From NCBI GenBank assembly GCA_012800795.1, contig JAAZIQ010000001.1, forward strand, positions 1 through 39,868: a DNA stretch of 39,868 nt, written 5' to 3'. Positions 33,587-39,868 of this stretch are shown here, piece after piece. Both the position numbers and the translations under genes were made by a program. The DNA is from Bacillota bacterium (GTDB taxonomy: Bacteria; Bacillota; Dethiobacteria; Dethiobacterales; Dethiobacteraceae). Each line of letters starts with the position of its first letter. Position 1 is the stretch's first letter. Under the pieces are notes generated by a model that saw only the letters and a list, made by a program, of their open reading frames with translations, did not search any database and was not told the origin of the DNA.

Positions 33587-34339
33587 CTACGCCTCCCTCT
33601 TTTCATCCGGAGTCCGTAACTCCCCTGTTTTAAAGTATTTAGACATTTCTTTTTCCACATAATCCCATGTTTGTTTGGCATTAGTGCGCCAGTTGGTCGG
33701 GCAGCTGGACATAACCTCTACAAAAGAAAAACCATTACCGGCAATTTGATTTTCCACTGCTTTTTTTAGAAAACGTTTTAATTGCCTAACATTACCTATG
33801 CTACCGCGGGCCACATATGCTCCGGCCGGCGCAATGGCAGCCACCATTTCGGGTCCAAGGGTAGGACTACCCATTGTTTCCGGATCGCGCCCATAAGGAG
33901 ATGTTTCCGTTTTTTGCCCCGGTAAAGTAGTAGGCGCCATCTGTCCACCTGTCATACCATAGTTGCAGTTATTAACAACAATTGCCATTATCTTTTCATT
34001 ACGGAATGCACTATTTACTAAATGCTGCGAGCCAATAGCATAGCCACCGCCGTCTCCCATGTAAGCAATACAGAGTAAATCCGGATTGGCACGTTTAATA
34101 CCGACCATAACAGGGGTAGTCCGCCCATGGTGAGTCTGTACCGTATCCACATTAAAGAAATCCCAGGCCAGCAGGGAACAACCAATATCAACACCAAAAA
34201 CCAGCCGATTTTGAATTCCTACTTCATCTATTATTTCTCCCAATATTTTAAGGACAATGCCGTGGCCACAACCCGGACAAAACTTATGTGGTTTAGTGTC
34301 GGCATTCCACGATTTAGGCATAGCTAATTTATTGACCAT
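33587..34339 (-). CDS. korB: 2-oxoacid:ferredoxin oxidoreductase, beta (TPP) subunit
   Basis: A 250-residue TPP-binding subunit: FCPGCGHGIVLKILGE, the GDI-like VDIGCSLLAWDFF, and the TPP/Mg motif YMGDGGGYAIGSQHLVNSAFRNEKIMAIVVNNCNYGMTGGQMAPTT (GDGG...NN). The ATG at 34339 is chosen because GGTGGGAG lies 5 nt upstream; an earlier in-frame GTG overlaps that site. The substrate could be 2-oxoglutarate or branched-chain 2-oxoacids; sequence alone does not decide. Confidence 0.94.
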   Translation of the reverse strand: MVNKLAMPKSWNADTKPHKFCPGCGHGIVLKILGEIIDEVGIQNRLVFGVDIGCSLLAWDFFNVDTVQTHHGRTTPVMVGIKRANPDLLCIAYMGDGGGYAIGSQHLVNSAFRNEKIMAIVVNNCNYGMTGGQMAPTTLPGQKTETSPYGRDPETMGSPTLGPEMVAAIAPAGAYVARGSIGNVRQLKRFLKKAVENQIAGNGFSFVEVMSSCPTNWRTNAKQTWDYVEKEMSKYFKTGELRTPDEKREA

Positions 34340-34355
34340 TTTTTCTCCCACCTTT

Positions 34356-35444
34356 CTAGCATGCGCCTTCTATTTTCTCCACTAATTCTTCTGCCGTAAA
34401 ACCAACTCCCGGCTTATAAATTGTCTCTAGCCTGCTAACCGGCACATTGAATAGAGCTTCTTTTACCAGGCGGGCAAATTGCCCTATGGCAGACTCAATT
34501 AAAAGGAAATTACTGCATTTTGCTGCCACCCGCTGCAGTTGTTTTTCCGGGAACGGTCGCAACGTGATGGGACGAAAATAGCCAACCTTATAACCCTTTT
34601 CCCGCAAGCGGTTTTTAGCTGCCTTGGCAGCACGGCTCACCACTCCATGGGAAAGAATAATAACTTCCGCATCATCTACGTTTTCCTCTTCCCACTCCAC
34701 AACCTGGTCGATCATGGCTTCATATTCTTGCTGAATAGGCATTAACGCCTCATAGAGCTCTTCTTCCACACTATAAGTATTGCGCAAATGAGCTGCAGGA
34801 CGATCTACGCCCGGCACACCGGGCAGACCAACAAATGGCTTCGTCTCCACCATTTTAATGCCGCGCTCTTCAGGATCATACATCACAAAAGGTTCACGCA
34901 TTTTCGCCTGATAGCCATCCGCCAGCACAAAAGTGGGGAAACGATATGTCCAGGCAGTATTAAAAGATTTTATCATATAATCATATAATTCCTGGTGCGT
35001 GGCTGTAGAATAAACTACGCGCCAACCTTCCCCGTTTCCGCCATATGTAACCATATTAACTTCCTGCTGCGAATAAATTACGGTGGCAGTAGAAGGACCT
35101 CCGCGCTGCATAATGGCCATCACTAAAGGAATCCGCATCATTTCAGCCATGGAAATGGGTTCCTGGAATAATGTTGTACCCGGTCCGGCAGTGGCTGAAA
35201 AAGCTCTTTTGCCGGCTAAAATTCCACCAATAGTAGTAAAACCTGCCGATAGTTCATCCTCAGTCTGTAAAAATTTCTTACCGTATTTAGGTGCCATGCG
35301 AGTCCAATAATGCATTACTTCATTTTGGGGCGTAATGGGATAACCGTACATAATATCGGCTCCTGCCGCCAAGGCAGCCCAGGCCAGTGCTTCATTCCCC
35401 GTCATAAAAACTCTTTTTTCCCCTTGGATAGCTTTATCTGTCAT
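34356..35444 (-). CDS. korA: 2-oxoacid:ferredoxin oxidoreductase, alpha subunit
   Basis: A 362-residue alpha subunit with GNEALAWAALAAGADIMYGYPITPQNEVMHYW, QTEDELSAGFTTIGGILAGKRAFSATAGPGTTLFQEPISMAEMMRIPLVMAIMQRGGPSTA and the C-terminal transketolase-like SHGVVSRAAKAAKNRLREKGYKVGYFRPITLRPFP. The ATG at 35444 is chosen because GGAGGTG lies 6 nt upstream. Gene order in transcription is P-loop gene, alpha, beta, gamma, delta. With CoA and ferredoxin the complex interconverts 2-oxoacids and acyl-CoA plus CO2, and may run in the reductive direction in an anaerobe. Confidence 0.94.
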   Translation of the reverse strand: MTDKAIQGEKRVFMTGNEALAWAALAAGADIMYGYPITPQNEVMHYWTRMAPKYGKKFLQTEDELSAGFTTIGGILAGKRAFSATAGPGTTLFQEPISMAEMMRIPLVMAIMQRGGPSTATVIYSQQEVNMVTYGGNGEGWRVVYSTATHQELYDYMIKSFNTAWTYRFPTFVLADGYQAKMREPFVMYDPEERGIKMVETKPFVGLPGVPGVDRPAAHLRNTYSVEEELYEALMPIQQEYEAMIDQVVEWEEENVDDAEVIILSHGVVSRAAKAAKNRLREKGYKVGYFRPITLRPFPEKQLQRVAAKCSNFLLIESAIGQFARLVKEALFNVPVSRLETIYKPGVGFTAEELVEKIEGAC

Positions 35445-35498
35445 CCAACACACCTCCGCGTACAAAATTATTTCTTTCTATCTAAAGGCAGAGTCTTA

Positions 35499-36155
35499 CT
35501 ACCAAAAAGCATTAACCATAAAACGGCGTAAGTAGCGAATAGGATTGCCCCTATGGTCATATTCACCCAATTGAGTACGGAAACGCTCCTCCGCCGCCGT
35601 GGCCACAAAAGGGATACCCATCCGGGCAGATACTTCCGCCACCACTTCTACACCTTGCCGAATAATTTCCTCATCCGTTTCATTGCCTAAATGACTGTTG
35701 TTAATCAGGCCGTCAATCCGCTCAAAGCCCTGTAGGTAAGCTATAATATCTGCCACCGTAGCAGTCAGCGGTCGTGCAATATTTATGACAGCCAAAACGG
35801 ATAAAGCTGCCTGGGCATAACCTTCTAACAGATTAAAAATTTTACTGCCGGAAACACCATAACCCACATCTAAAATAACATGACCTTTTCTCTGCAAAAC
35901 CCAGCGCATTTCCGGCTTTAAAATTGACCCAGCCTCACCCAGACCCACTGTTTCTTTAGTTTCCCAGCTTATTACGGTTAAGCCTGCCGCCTCCAGCTGC
36001 CGCTTTAAGGGCCGCAGCGTATAAAAAGGTTCTACCAAATCCAGATCCACCAGAGTTACCGGTTCTGCTCCCCGCACAAGGGTCAAAGCACGATTAACCG
36101 CATTTTCACTTTTCCCGCTGGCATATTCTCCAACATATGCTTCTAAAATCCGCAT
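35499..36155 (-). CDS. P-loop ATPase heading the kor operon
   Basis: A 218-residue cytoplasmic NTPase of the SIMIBI/MinD-CobQ type. Walker A is GEYASGKS (9-16) right at the N-terminus, a Walker B-like VTLVDLDLVEPFY at about 33-45, and a second hhhD segment GHVILDVGYGVSG (about 91-103); INNSHLGNET (151-160) resembles the base-recognition loop. AAGGGGATGAA precedes the ATG. It is 54 nt upstream of korA with no promoter between, so it is cotranscribed with the oxidoreductase. No known maturation factor matches by eye; cofactor insertion or regulation of the complex is inference only. Confidence 0.7.
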   Translation of the reverse strand: MRILEAYVGEYASGKSENAVNRALTLVRGAEPVTLVDLDLVEPFYTLRPLKRQLEAAGLTVISWETKETVGLGEAGSILKPEMRWVLQRKGHVILDVGYGVSGSKIFNLLEGYAQAALSVLAVINIARPLTATVADIIAYLQGFERIDGLINNSHLGNETDEEIIRQGVEVVAEVSARMGIPFVATAAEERFRTQLGEYDHRGNPIRYLRRFMVNAFW

Positions 36156-36173
36156 TTCATCCCCTTAAAATTG

Positions 36174-36212
36174 AATAAAAAAATTAAAAGCCCAGATTTA
36201 ACTTCTCTGGGC
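36174..36212 (-). terminator. Attenuator-like terminator in the P-loop/kor leader
   Basis: GCCCAGA (minus; plus 36206-36212) pairs with TCTGGGC (plus 36190-36196) and is followed by TTTTAATTTTTTTATT. It lies between a good promoter (36260-36289) and the first gene start (36155), so full-length transcripts must read through it. Confidence 0.65.
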
Positions 36213-36259
36213 CGCTGTGCAAGAACTTAAATATCGGCCAATCATTTCTATTAACCCTG

Positions 36260-36289
36260 ATTATAACACTGCCTAAATTAGAGCGTCAA
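36260..36289 (-). promoter_or_regulatory. Promoter of the P-loop/kor operon
   Basis: Minus strand: TTGACG (36284-36289), 18-nt spacer, TATAAT (36260-36265). The start site would be near 36253, giving a leader of about 98 nt. Confidence 0.7.
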
Positions 36290-36383
36290 GAAAATTTAAA
36301 ACACCTGCGTAAAGTTGGTTCATAATTTCACCATATCTAATAAAATTTCCTTTTTGCTTTATACTTTTTTGCTTATTTTTAGC

Positions 36384-36424
36384 GCAATAAGCCGGCGGCC
36401 TTGACCAGCACACCGGCTTATTGC
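36384..36424. other. 12-bp perfect inverted repeat downstream of bofA
   Basis: GCAATAAGCCGG (36384-36395)/CCGGCTTATTGC (36413-36424) with a 17-nt loop. It is placed where a bofA terminator is expected, but neither strand has a U-tract after it. The stretch 36156-36441 otherwise holds only the kor promoter and attenuator and no convincing gene. Confidence 0.6.
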
Positions 36425-36441
36425 AAAATCAATGATCTATT

Positions 36442-36714
36442 TTACCCTAAAAGCTTTTGCACAACCACCAAAAGCGCCAAACCCGGCAGCCCCATATAGC
36501 CAACCAAAAGTGCCGTAATGACATTGATGCCGAGATTAATCTGCAGTAAGCCACCCACCAGATTAAATACAAAAAGAATAACAGCACCTACAGCACCGGT
36601 TAAAAGTACCCGCAGCAGTATGCGAGCAGGGGCAGCCAACATTTTTAGCAAATAATAAAGGGCAAAAATGGCGAAGATTGCTGCCACAATGGTGTTTAAT
36701 TCCAATTGAGGCAT
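36442..36714 (-). CDS. bofA: Pro-sigma-K processing inhibitor BofA
   Basis: A 90-residue membrane protein with three hydrophobic segments and the family C-terminal region NLVGGLLQINLGINVITALLVGYMGLPGLALLVVVQKLLG. In Bacillus BofA holds SpoIVFB inactive until a forespore signal arrives. GAGGAGG lies inside the yaaL gene 8 nt before the ATG, and the two genes overlap by 19 nt. The yaaL-bofA pairing is conserved in Firmicutes. Bacillus bofA is sigma-E dependent; no convincing promoter was read for the pair here. Confidence 0.93.
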   Translation of the reverse strand: MPQLELNTIVAAIFAIFALYYLLKMLAAPARILLRVLLTGAVGAVILFVFNLVGGLLQINLGINVITALLVGYMGLPGLALLVVVQKLLG

Positions 36715-37004
36715 AATAACTTCCTCCTCTCTTCATAACCGTCAATAGTCACAGGTAGCCGGCAGCCAATTTCCCGTGCCTGCAAAATAATTTCCTTATA
36801 GCGACTTTCTGCTTCACCCATTGCTTTGATGGCCGCATCAATGACAGACTCTTCTGTAGCCTCATTAAAAAGATTTTCAGCGGCTCGCCATTCTTGTACT
36901 ACTTTTATTAAAGCTTGTTTTATTTCAGCATTAGTAATGTCGGAGGTCACAGTCGAAAGCTTGGCCCCTTTTTCCTCTTTGGTTTCGCTTCTTTTTATAC
37001 TCAC
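36696..37004 (-). CDS. YaaL-like DUF2508 protein
   Basis: A 102-residue, mostly helical charged protein with IKQALIKVVQEWRAAENLFNEATEESVIDAAIKAMGEAESRYKEIILQAREIG, the DUF2508 core (EW-x-x-A...F....ES-x-ID-A-I...A-E-x-RY-x-x-x-LxxAR). Function is unknown. The GTG at 37004 is preferred because GGGGG lies 8 nt upstream; the ATG at 37019 lacks a site. It is translationally coupled to bofA. In most Firmicutes recR precedes it, but here a metal-resistance module does. Confidence 0.8.
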   Translation of the reverse strand: MSIKRSETKEEKGAKLSTVTSDITNAEIKQALIKVVQEWRAAENLFNEATEESVIDAAIKAMGEAESRYKEIILQAREIGCRLPVTIDGYEERRKLLCLNWN

Positions 37005-37126
37005 TGCATCATCCCCCATACCAATTGAGGTAATATACTAATATGCAACCAAGACTCCGGCTATGACTTTCACCCTAGAAATTCTCCCTACCATCGCTAC
37101 CTGAATCTTATTGTTTGACATTCATA

Positions 37127-37170
37127 CAAAAAAATAAGCGCGCTTATTTACTCTTTAAATAAACGCGCTT
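37127..37170 (-). terminator. Terminator of the cad operon
   Basis: A 15-bp stem, plus 37136-37150 with 37156-37170 (one G-U on the minus strand), with a 5-nt loop, then ATTTTTTTG on the minus strand. Confidence 0.9.
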
Positions 37171-37203
37171 GCCAATTTATTTATCGTTTGCTGACAGACA
37201 AAG

Positions 37204-39054
37204 CTAGAGCTTTTTCACATTAAGTGCTCTGAAAGCATTAAAAATGGCTATAATGGTGACGCCGACATCGCCAAAAATGGCCGCCCACATTGTAACCAGC
37301 CCCAGGGCACTTAAAATCAGTACCCCCACTTTAACACCGATGGCAAAAACTATATTTTGCTTTGCAATGCCCAGTGTTTTTTTAGCAATCCTCATTGCCG
37401 TCACAATTTTGGCCGGCTCATCAGTCATAATCACAACATCGGCCGCCTCAATTGCCGCGTCAGAACCTAAACCACCCATTGCTATCCCGATATCTGCCCG
37501 CGCCAGGACAGGTGCATCATTTAGGCCATCACCTACAAAAGCAAGCTTTCCTTGAGCCGACTTTTGTAAAAGCAGTTCTTCTACTTTTTCAATCTTATCA
37601 TGCGGCAATAATTCGGTAAAGACATCATCCAACTCCAGCTGTGCCGCTACTTTGCCGGCAATATCTTTATTGTCACCTGTTAACATCACGGTTTGTTTTA
37701 CATTTTCTCTTTTCAGTTTTTTTATAGCCTCGGCCGAGTCCTCTTTAATTTCATCTGCAATTAGAATATATCCGGCATATTGATCATTAACGGCCACATG
37801 AACAACCGTACCAATTAAATTTTCTTCATCATTGCTAATAGAGATGCTGTGCTCCTTCATAAGCTTTGCATTACCGGCCAAAACTCTTTTACCCCTTACT
37901 GTGGCGCTAACCCCCTGCCCCGGAATTTCTTTCACATCTGTAATCAGACTGTTATCTATTTCTTTACCGTAAGCTCGCTTTAATGATTCCGAAATGGGGT
38001 GTTGAGAGTAACTTTCGGCATGAGCAATCAGCTCCAACAGCTCTTCTTTGCTAATTCCCACAGGCTCGATTTTCTGTACATTAAAAACGCCCTTTGTTAG
38101 CGTTCCGGTTTTATCAAAAACAACAATTTCCGTTTTGGCCAAATCCTCCAAATGGTTACTTCCCTTTACCAACACCCCCCGCTTTGAAGCACCACCAATG
38201 CCACCAAAAAAAGTTAACGGAATGGAAATAACAAGTGCACAGGGACAAGAAACCACAAGAAAAGATAAGGCTGCATAGACCCACTTACTAAACGATGCTT
38301 CCTCAAAAAAGAGCGGCGGTAGCACAGCCAGACAGACTGCCAGCACAACAACAACGGGAGTATAATACCTGGCAAATTTAGTAATAAACCGTTCAGAGCG
38401 TGATTTTTTGCCACCGGCATTTTCCACCAGGTCTAAAATTTTGTTGACGGTAGATTCTTCATACTCCCTGCTAACCTCAACTGTTATGACACCATTAAGA
38501 TTAATACTGCCGCTTAGTACTTCTTGTCCAATTCCTACCGACCGCGGCATGGATTCTCCAGTAAGGGCTGATGTATCTACCATGCTGTTTCCTGCAATAA
38601 CCTTCCCATCAAGCGGTACTCTTTCCCCCGGCTTAATAATAATTATATCGCCGGGCTTAACTTCATCCGGATCTACCTTAACAATTTCATTGTCCTTTTT
38701 AAGGTTAGCATAGTCCGGCCGAATATCCATTAGCGCTGCAATGGACTTTCTGGACTTATCAACCGCATAACTTTGAAACAGTTCCCCCACTTGATAAAAA
38801 AGCATGACCGCAATGCCTTCTGCATATTCATTAATAAGCATGGCTCCAATAGTAGCTGTGGTCATCAAAAAATTCTCGTCAAAAACCTGGCCTCTGAAGA
38901 TATTTCTTACAGCCTTTTTTACAACATTACCGCCTACAACAATATAACTGCTTAAATAGAAAAGAGTTTTTCCCCAGCCAAAAGAATTGTTACTAATCAA
39001 AGCAGCCAGAAACAAGGCCGCTCCTATTCCGATACGCCAAAGTTGTTTTTTCAT
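37204..39054 (-). CDS. cadA: Heavy-metal P1B-type ATPase (Zn/Cd/Pb type)
   Basis: A 616-residue cation pump. The membrane motif is SCPCALVISIPL (CPC), the phosphorylation site DKTGTLTKG, the actuator loop ALTGESMPRSVG (TGES), the nucleotide-binding SQHPISESL (HP motif) and the hinge AFVGDGLNDAPVLARADIGIAMG. These fit the Zn2+/Cd2+/Pb2+ export subgroup. Unlike most CadA proteins it has no N-terminal HMA domain; the protein starts directly at the first membrane helix, and the HMA domain is a separate gene 12 nt upstream. AGAGGAAAAG precedes the ATG. The gene ends a cadC-HMA-ATPase run. Confidence 0.93.
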   Translation of the reverse strand: MKKQLWRIGIGAALFLAALISNNSFGWGKTLFYLSSYIVVGGNVVKKAVRNIFRGQVFDENFLMTTATIGAMLINEYAEGIAVMLFYQVGELFQSYAVDKSRKSIAALMDIRPDYANLKKDNEIVKVDPDEVKPGDIIIIKPGERVPLDGKVIAGNSMVDTSALTGESMPRSVGIGQEVLSGSINLNGVITVEVSREYEESTVNKILDLVENAGGKKSRSERFITKFARYYTPVVVVLAVCLAVLPPLFFEEASFSKWVYAALSFLVVSCPCALVISIPLTFFGGIGGASKRGVLVKGSNHLEDLAKTEIVVFDKTGTLTKGVFNVQKIEPVGISKEELLELIAHAESYSQHPISESLKRAYGKEIDNSLITDVKEIPGQGVSATVRGKRVLAGNAKLMKEHSISISNDEENLIGTVVHVAVNDQYAGYILIADEIKEDSAEAIKKLKRENVKQTVMLTGDNKDIAGKVAAQLELDDVFTELLPHDKIEKVEELLLQKSAQGKLAFVGDGLNDAPVLARADIGIAMGGLGSDAAIEAADVVIMTDEPAKIVTAMRIAKKTLGIAKQNIVFAIGVKVGVLILSALGLVTMWAAIFGDVGVTIIAIFNAFRALNVKKL

Positions 39055-39066
39055 CTTTCTTTTCCT

Positions 39067-39288
39067 CTATGCACTTTTCATTGTTGTATTGGGTTCAATC
39101 TTTTTAATGACCCTTTCTGCAGCTTGGACAATGGCCGGCATCTTTTCCTCTTCTCCTACAATAACCAGTTTTTGCGTAAGAAAATTAACAGTGACCTCCT
39201 TAACACCTTCAAGTTTCCCGATGGCTTCTTCCATTTTCGCTGCGCAATTTGCACAATCTAATCCTTCTAAAATAAATCTCTTTTTCAT
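39067..39288 (-). CDS. Heavy-metal-associated (HMA) domain protein
   Basis: A 73-residue stand-alone HMA domain: MKKRFILEGLDCANCAAKMEEAIGKLEGVKEVTVNFLTQKLVI with the metal site DCANC. It probably delivers metal to the adjacent ATPase or does the job of its missing N-terminal domain. The ATG at 39288 is chosen because AAGGAGAGG lies upstream; the reading frame is open for 18 more codons without a start site. An SmtB/ArsR-type operator lies upstream. Confidence 0.88.
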   Translation of the reverse strand: MKKRFILEGLDCANCAAKMEEAIGKLEGVKEVTVNFLTQKLVIVGEEEKMPAIVQAAERVIKKIEPNTTMKSA

Positions 39289-39335
39289 TTTTCCTCTCCT
39301 TAGTGTGATCATGGCTTTTCTATAACATGAATAAT

Positions 39336-39358
39336 TGAACATATATTCATATATGTTC
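39336..39358. promoter_or_regulatory. ArsR/SmtB-type operator upstream of the HMA-ATPase genes
   Basis: TGAA-N6-TTCA (39336-39349), the SmtB/CzrA-like pattern, overlaps a larger perfect palindrome with 10-bp arms (39337-39346 and 39349-39358). CadC would bind here to control the pump genes. Confidence 0.6.
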
Positions 39359-39396
39359 CAAAAAAGTGCCGCTATTCTCTTTAGTCCGGTATTACA

Positions 39397-39762
39397 CTAT
39401 TCATTAATGTGCGCCAGGCCCTGTTGAAAAATTGCCCTAACGTGTTCATCATCCAAGGAATAATATACCACTTTACCTTCTTTTCTGTTTTTTACTAATT
39501 TGGCCTGCTTCAACACTCTTAATTGGTGCGAAATGGCTGATTGCGTCATATTTAATAAGGCGGCTATATCACAAACGCACATTTCTGCTTCTTCTAAGGC
39601 CCACAGGATTTTTATTCTTGTGGAATCCCCAAAGACTTTAAAAAGTTCTGCTAAATCATAAAGTGTTTCCTCTTTTGGCATTTTACTTTTAACTTTTCTC
39701 ACGACATCCTCATGTATAACATCACAAAAACATCTCTCAAGTGAATCATTTTTTTTAACCAC
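39397..39762 (-). CDS. cadC: CadC-like ArsR/SmtB metal-sensing repressor
   Basis: A 121-residue winged-helix repressor, the usual CadC length. The N-terminal Cys pair (ERCFCDVIHE) and the alpha-3 motif EMCVCDIAALL form the Cd/Pb/Zn site of CadC; the recognition helix is TQSAISHQLRVLKQ, and the C-terminal DDEHVRAIFQQGLAHINE resembles the alpha-5 site. Metal binding should release DNA. The GTG at 39762 is chosen because AGGGGG lies 5 nt upstream; a longer frame has no site. It is the first gene of the cad module. Confidence 0.93.
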   Translation of the reverse strand: MVKKNDSLERCFCDVIHEDVVRKVKSKMPKEETLYDLAELFKVFGDSTRIKILWALEEAEMCVCDIAALLNMTQSAISHQLRVLKQAKLVKNRKEGKVVYYSLDDEHVRAIFQQGLAHINE

Positions 39763-39792
39763 AACTACCCCCTGATAAAGACAGGCAACATA

Positions 39793-39806
39793 TGAACAGT
39801 TGCTCA
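39793..39806. promoter_or_regulatory. Probable CadC operator at the cadC promoter
   Basis: TGAACAGTTGCTCA is TGAA-N6-TTCA with one mismatch, flanked by ATAT/CATAT, just downstream of the cadC -10, where bound repressor would block transcription. Confidence 0.5.
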
Positions 39807-39821
39807 CATATTCATGTATAT

Positions 39822-39850
39822 ATTATATTTTTTGCCTGCAGCCATGTCAA
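39822..39850 (-). promoter_or_regulatory. cadC promoter (full sigma-A consensus)
   Basis: Minus strand: TTGACA (39845-39850), 17-nt spacer, TATAAT (39822-39827). A strong promoter kept in check by the adjacent operator. Confidence 0.8.
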
Positions 39851-39868
39851 GAGTATTGACGAGATTTC

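Noticed and set aside
36198-36245. A 15-codon leader peptide (MIGRYLSSCTAAQRS) ending in the attenuator loop
   Set aside because: The predicted transcript start leaves only about 7 nt before the ATG and excludes the AGGG site, so translation is doubtful. No run of one regulatory amino acid is present.
36298-36350. A 16-codon frame starting MNQLYAGVLNF with GGTGA upstream
   Set aside because: It ends inside the -35 region of the kor promoter, has no recognisable family and could be chance.
37038-37121. A 27-codon frame upstream of yaaL ending in a hydrophobic stretch
   Set aside because: There is no ribosome site at its ATG and it starts directly after the cad terminator; nothing supports translation.

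Overview
The window is a conserved chromosomal segment of an endospore-forming, anaerobic Firmicute of clostridial (Peptococcaceae/Dethiobacter-like) type. The reasons are: (i) the minus strand follows the familiar Bacillus/Clostridia order, read right to left, yaaL-bofA ... yaaO-tmk-holB-ricT(yaaT) ... rsmI-abrB-metG-tatD-yabE ... ksgA-yabG-veg ... sspF-ispE ... spoVG; (ii) there are many sporulation genes (spoVG, SspF-type SASP, two SPOCS/LysM proteins, veg, yabG, abrB, bofA); (iii) there is a ferredoxin-dependent 2-oxoacid oxidoreductase, typical of anaerobes. No tRNA, rRNA, CRISPR array, phage gene or IS element was seen. I cannot name the species from the sequence.

Layout, left to right (most genes on the minus strand). 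1-200: a structured three-way-junction element and the spoVG terminator. 200-5889: spoVG with a sigma-H-type promoter, then the run cphB-cphA-ispE-nucleotidyltransferase, which places cyanophycin synthesis and breakdown beside the isoprenoid kinase. 6069-8712: nicotinate phosphoribosyltransferase plus an orphan soluble histidine kinase, behind a good sigma-H-type promoter. 8909-14585: sporulation and envelope block (SASP, LysM L,D-transpeptidase, LysM-CAP protein, two SPOCS/LysM coat-morphogenesis candidates with sigma-E-like promoters, Veg with two tandem sigma-A promoters). 14731-24090: YabG with a sigma-K-like promoter, a glycosyltransferase, a YkuK-like protein, KsgA, two G5-domain cell-wall proteins with different C-terminal barrels, a TIGR01906 membrane protein, TatD, MetG, and AbrB with a Spo0A box at its promoter. 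24150-31633: RsmI, an orphan Mur-type ligase, RicT, HolB, Tmk, a PLP decarboxylase and IMP dehydrogenase. 31687-36155: DUF523 and NusG-II proteins, then a korABCD operon led by a P-loop ATPase behind a possible attenuator. 36442-37004: BofA and YaaL. 37204-39850: a CadC-regulated heavy-metal ATPase module with a separately encoded HMA domain; it sits where recR/dnaX would normally lie and looks like an insertion.

The promoters I could read (sigma-H for spoVG and the kinase operon, sigma-E for the SPOCS genes, sigma-G for the 3D protein, sigma-K for yabG, sigma-A plus an 0A box for abrB) outline much of a sporulation programme in one window. The least understood parts are the Cys-rich sensor domain of the kinase, the orphan Mur ligase, the leader of the P-loop/kor operon and the three-way junction at the left edge. 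Protein functions come from motif recognition and synteny; promoter calls are by eye against published consensus sequences.
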